Shown here: in pieces, positions 18,881 through 21,230 of the stretch
Position numbering within the stretch: position 1 is the first letter of the stretch
Layout of the letters: each line of letters starts with the position of its first letter
Origin: Oppiella nova
Taxonomy: Eukaryota > Arthropoda > Arachnida > Sarcoptiformes > Oppiidae
Assembly (NCBI GenBank): GCA_905397405.1
Contig: CAJPVJ010000710.1
Coordinates: 1 to 21,230 of the forward strand
Length of the DNA: 21,230 bases
Reading direction: 5' to 3'
Program-made: the position numbers and the translations under genes
The notes under the pieces: model-generated
Told to the model about the DNA's origin: nothing
Seen by the model: the letters and a program-made list of their open reading frames with translations, nothing else
Database searches by the model: none

Positions 18881-19515
18881 AACTCTATTCATCGGGAATA
18901 AAATTAATGGATTTAAATGATTAATATTATATAATGGACTGAAGTGTCGGTGCCCTTAATATATTGTAGAAGTTATAGCTGTTTAATTAAATTAATATTT
19001 AAATTGTAGTCAAAAAAAATATATAAATAGTGTTTTTGTGTTTAATTTTAACATATTTTATAGCAATAAGTCATTTATATTTTAATTCATTTCTATACAC
19101 AAATAACTTAAGAAATTATTTTCACATTTATTAATAAATAGCAGGAATAACAGGAAAATGATCAAAATATAATTTTAATTAATTTTTATTATAATAAAAC
19201 CAATATTTTTGCAATCGCATTTAAATCCCATTACTGCAACACAAAAGTTTAATGTTATTTACATTAAATGATAAACGATTATATAATTTGTAAATAAGAG
19301 ACACACAGATAGTCGTTAGTGTTAAATAAATAAAATACTTCAGAAATAAACATAAATAAAGAAATACTTTCAGATATATATGGTATATATATGTACTCAA
19401 AGAAAATAACTGTACAGCTAATTTATATACACTAGTTATTGATTTAAATTACAAATACACACATACTATGACCTAAAGACGTTATATAATACAGTATATT
19501 ATGCTGCATATAGCC
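18881..19515. other. AT-rich spacer, no gene seen
   Basis: Very AT-rich with simple TA stretches (for example 19375-19390). No coding frame recognised. Confidence 0.6.
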
Positions 19516-19735
19516 TTAAACGGGAACATCATATCTAACGACATCCATGTGATTATCTATAAGATAGGCCAACACTAATCCGTGATCTTTGGTTAGGTTG
19601 CATAGCCGCGGGTTTACTCTGTCGTGACCATACTCGCGATTATGGCTATGATTATACTAATCGTCGCTCATCACTAGCATTTGGGTTAGTTGATTTGGCA
19701 TTGTTTTGTCCGCAACCTCTTTGCCATCATAAATG
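19516..19735 (-). pseudogene. Exon-like segment with one in-frame TAG, unknown family
   Basis: On the minus strand a TTTTTCATTCAG acceptor-like site is followed by 72 codons ending at TAA (19516-19518). Codon 26 is TAG (19657-19659). The reading before it is IYDGKEVADKTMPNQLTQML and after it includes LCNLTKDHGLVLAYLIDNHM. Composition is markedly more protein-like and less AT-rich than the flanks. I do not recognise the family. It is best read as the terminal exon of a decayed gene; the upstream exons are not identified. Confidence 0.4.
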
Positions 19736-20634
19736 CTGAATGAAAAATATGTATTCAATTAAAGCGATCGTTTTGTGTGTGTTTCACTGTTTTAGTGCTT
19801 AATTGATGGCATAGTCTCACAGATAATATAGTGATCATAAGCTAAGTGAAAGATTTTATAATATGTCTCTTTTATGGCATCTGTAAATACCACTAAGATA
19901 TGTAAGTGTGCTCTATATCTACGGTATACTTACTTATAGACTCGATTGTCATAGTAATTGTAATAATGGAAAACTAGGTAAAATAACGTGAAAAAACTAA
20001 CGTGTGACCATAATAAATAACGAATAATAACAATAGTATTATATTTGTCACTATAAGTTATCCTACAACAACACATACCCTTAGTGTTAGTGATATACCA
20101 CTACACATCGCCTATCATTTGCGACGGGAATATCACGACTCTTTTGAACAAAAAGAGTAATTTTGGAAACACAGAGAGGGGTGAGGAGTTACATAAAGGT
20201 TATGTTGACATCAAACATAACTATAAATAATTATTACACGTATTGAAAGTGATAGTTACATATTTAGACATTCAGCCTGACTAGTTTGAAAAGTTGTCTC
20301 AACATAAGTTAGTCATTGATTTGAATTTGTATGAGAAATTATGCAAAGTTTTCCATCAGTTACTGTATAAAAATACTTTGTGAATGAGTGTTGCGAAAAA
20401 GTTTCTGATAATTTCATATCTCAAACAGTGTTCACACATACCCTGGAAATAAAATCATTCTCAAAACTATTCAAGATTACCATTTAGTTTGCATTTAGTC
20501 TTGCATTACATTTAACTAAATGCTTACATTTACTTGCGATCGCAAACATCTTACAACTAATACTACACTGAACTTCAACTACAAGTCTATAAAAATGTTA
20601 TCCACTCAACACCAATGATCCTGAGCCAAAAATC
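19736..20634. other. AT-rich spacer, no gene seen
   Basis: No frame or RNA recognised. It could hold introns of either flanking gene remnant. Confidence 0.6.
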
Positions 20635-21090
20635 ATGAACAATACGTGCAGATACTGTGACATCGACTCAAACTTAATCAACGCGTGCGGCACGTGTAAG
20701 GGCTCGATAGGCTACACGTGCAAACCGTGTCTCAAAAAGTTCATCAAGACCAAGGTGAATGACTACGACCGGTGCGAGCTATGCCTAAACCCGTACCAAA
20801 TGAGCATCGAGTGGAAAACACCAGGATACCTGAGCGCACTCAAGTCACCGCCGCTACTGTTTGCGGACAGGTAGTATACGGATTATAGCCAGTATACGGA
20901 CAGCTACTGCCGCGACAACTGCCGGGAGGATCAGGAGATGTGGCTGATGTCGGATACCTATCACTAATACCTGACGGACAAGTAGTCCGGCACTCTCATG
21001 TCTGGCCGAGAGTTCTATAAAGCAGTATTAGAGGGAAGGAGAGCACAGGTCGAGCCCGATATCATCCTAATTGAAGGCACTGTAGTTTGA
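20635..21090 (+). pseudogene. RING-CH-like protein frame broken by three TAR stops
   Basis: From ATG 20635 the first 79 codons contain a RING-CH (MARCH)-like zinc-binding pattern: CRYC (Cys5, Cys8), then ACGTCKGSIGYTCKPCLKKF and DRCELC. The His ligand typical of RING-CH (YVHxxCL) is replaced by Cys (YTCKPCL). The frame stops at TAG 20872-20874 but goes on in the same register with protein-like composition, broken only by TAA 20965-20967 and TAG 20983-20985, to a TGA at 21088-21090: 152 codons with no frameshift. RING-CH proteins are ubiquitin ligases, many of them membrane bound; no membrane segment is seen here. Either this is a decayed copy with substitution-only damage, or the 79-residue product is a real short protein. 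The inverted repeat follows within 14 bases. Confidence 0.5.
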
Positions 21091-21103
21091 GTAACAGTCG
21101 AGG

Positions 21104-21230
21104 GGAAAGGGATGGCAGATGGAGGGAAATGGAGTGGTAGATAGAAGTGGTGGTAAAACAAGTGGAAAATCGGATCACAATTTATCTAATGATCTGATGT
21201 GTTGTTTGACGTGTTTTTGTTGTTTGAAAA
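21104..21230 (-). repeat. Right arm of exact 127-bp inverted repeat, at the window end
   Basis: The exact reverse complement of 18754-18880, reaching the last base of the window. Confidence 0.97.

Noticed and set aside
18754-21230. Confident call of a complete DNA transposon with terminal inverted repeats
   Set aside because: No transposase, no target-site duplication can be checked, and the exact 127-base match at the window end may be an assembly effect.

Overview
This looks like a piece of animal nuclear genome, most likely from an arthropod and possibly a mite. The reasons are recognisable metazoan single-copy genes (RACK1, THOC5, a Vax-type homeobox gene), GT-AG introns, Pol II poly(A) signals, 5S rRNA-like genes, and compact intron-poor genes set in very AT-rich spacers. 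The mite assignment is inference from overall style. No bacterial, viral or CRISPR feature is visible.

Layout. 1-600: the 3' part of a two-exon gene for a small Cys-rich protein with a GPI-anchor-like tail. 1.7-2.9 kb: decayed gene pieces, namely an unknown minus-strand exon-like segment, an RRP5/PDCD11-like remnant and the C-terminal piece of an S1A serine protease. 3.4-5.0 kb: an intronless F-box/LRR gene (minus). 5.2-9.36 kb: a rearranged cluster. A unit of about 1.1 kb, holding a 5S rRNA-like gene plus the 5' end of a serpin gene, is present twice in tandem. The first copy's serpin is destroyed by a 113-bp inverted segment, the second leads into a complete secreted serpin, and a third truncated serpin remnant follows. 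9.59-10.80 kb: RACK1 (minus, two exons). 11.33-13.56 kb: THOC5 (plus, intronless), divergent from RACK1 across a 528-bp shared upstream region. 14.23-16.50 kb: a three-exon Vax homeobox gene (minus), whose exons I joined by phase and homology. 17.0-18.3 kb: a CT-rich tandem repeat with a partial inverted copy, then an imperfect foldback element. 18.75-21.23 kb: AT-rich DNA with two decayed exon-like pieces, one of them a RING-CH-like reading frame broken by three TAR stops. The window's last 127 bases are an exact inverted copy of 18754-18880.

How the parts relate. The genes do not form a pathway. RACK1 and THOC5 are housekeeping genes in head-to-head arrangement, acting in ribosome signalling and mRNA export. 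The F-box protein should be an SCF ubiquitin-ligase adaptor, the serpin a secreted protease inhibitor and Vax a developmental regulator. The most distinctive biology is the linked 5S-serpin duplication with its microinversion and the repeat-rich right end. I did not find a convincing new multi-gene system.
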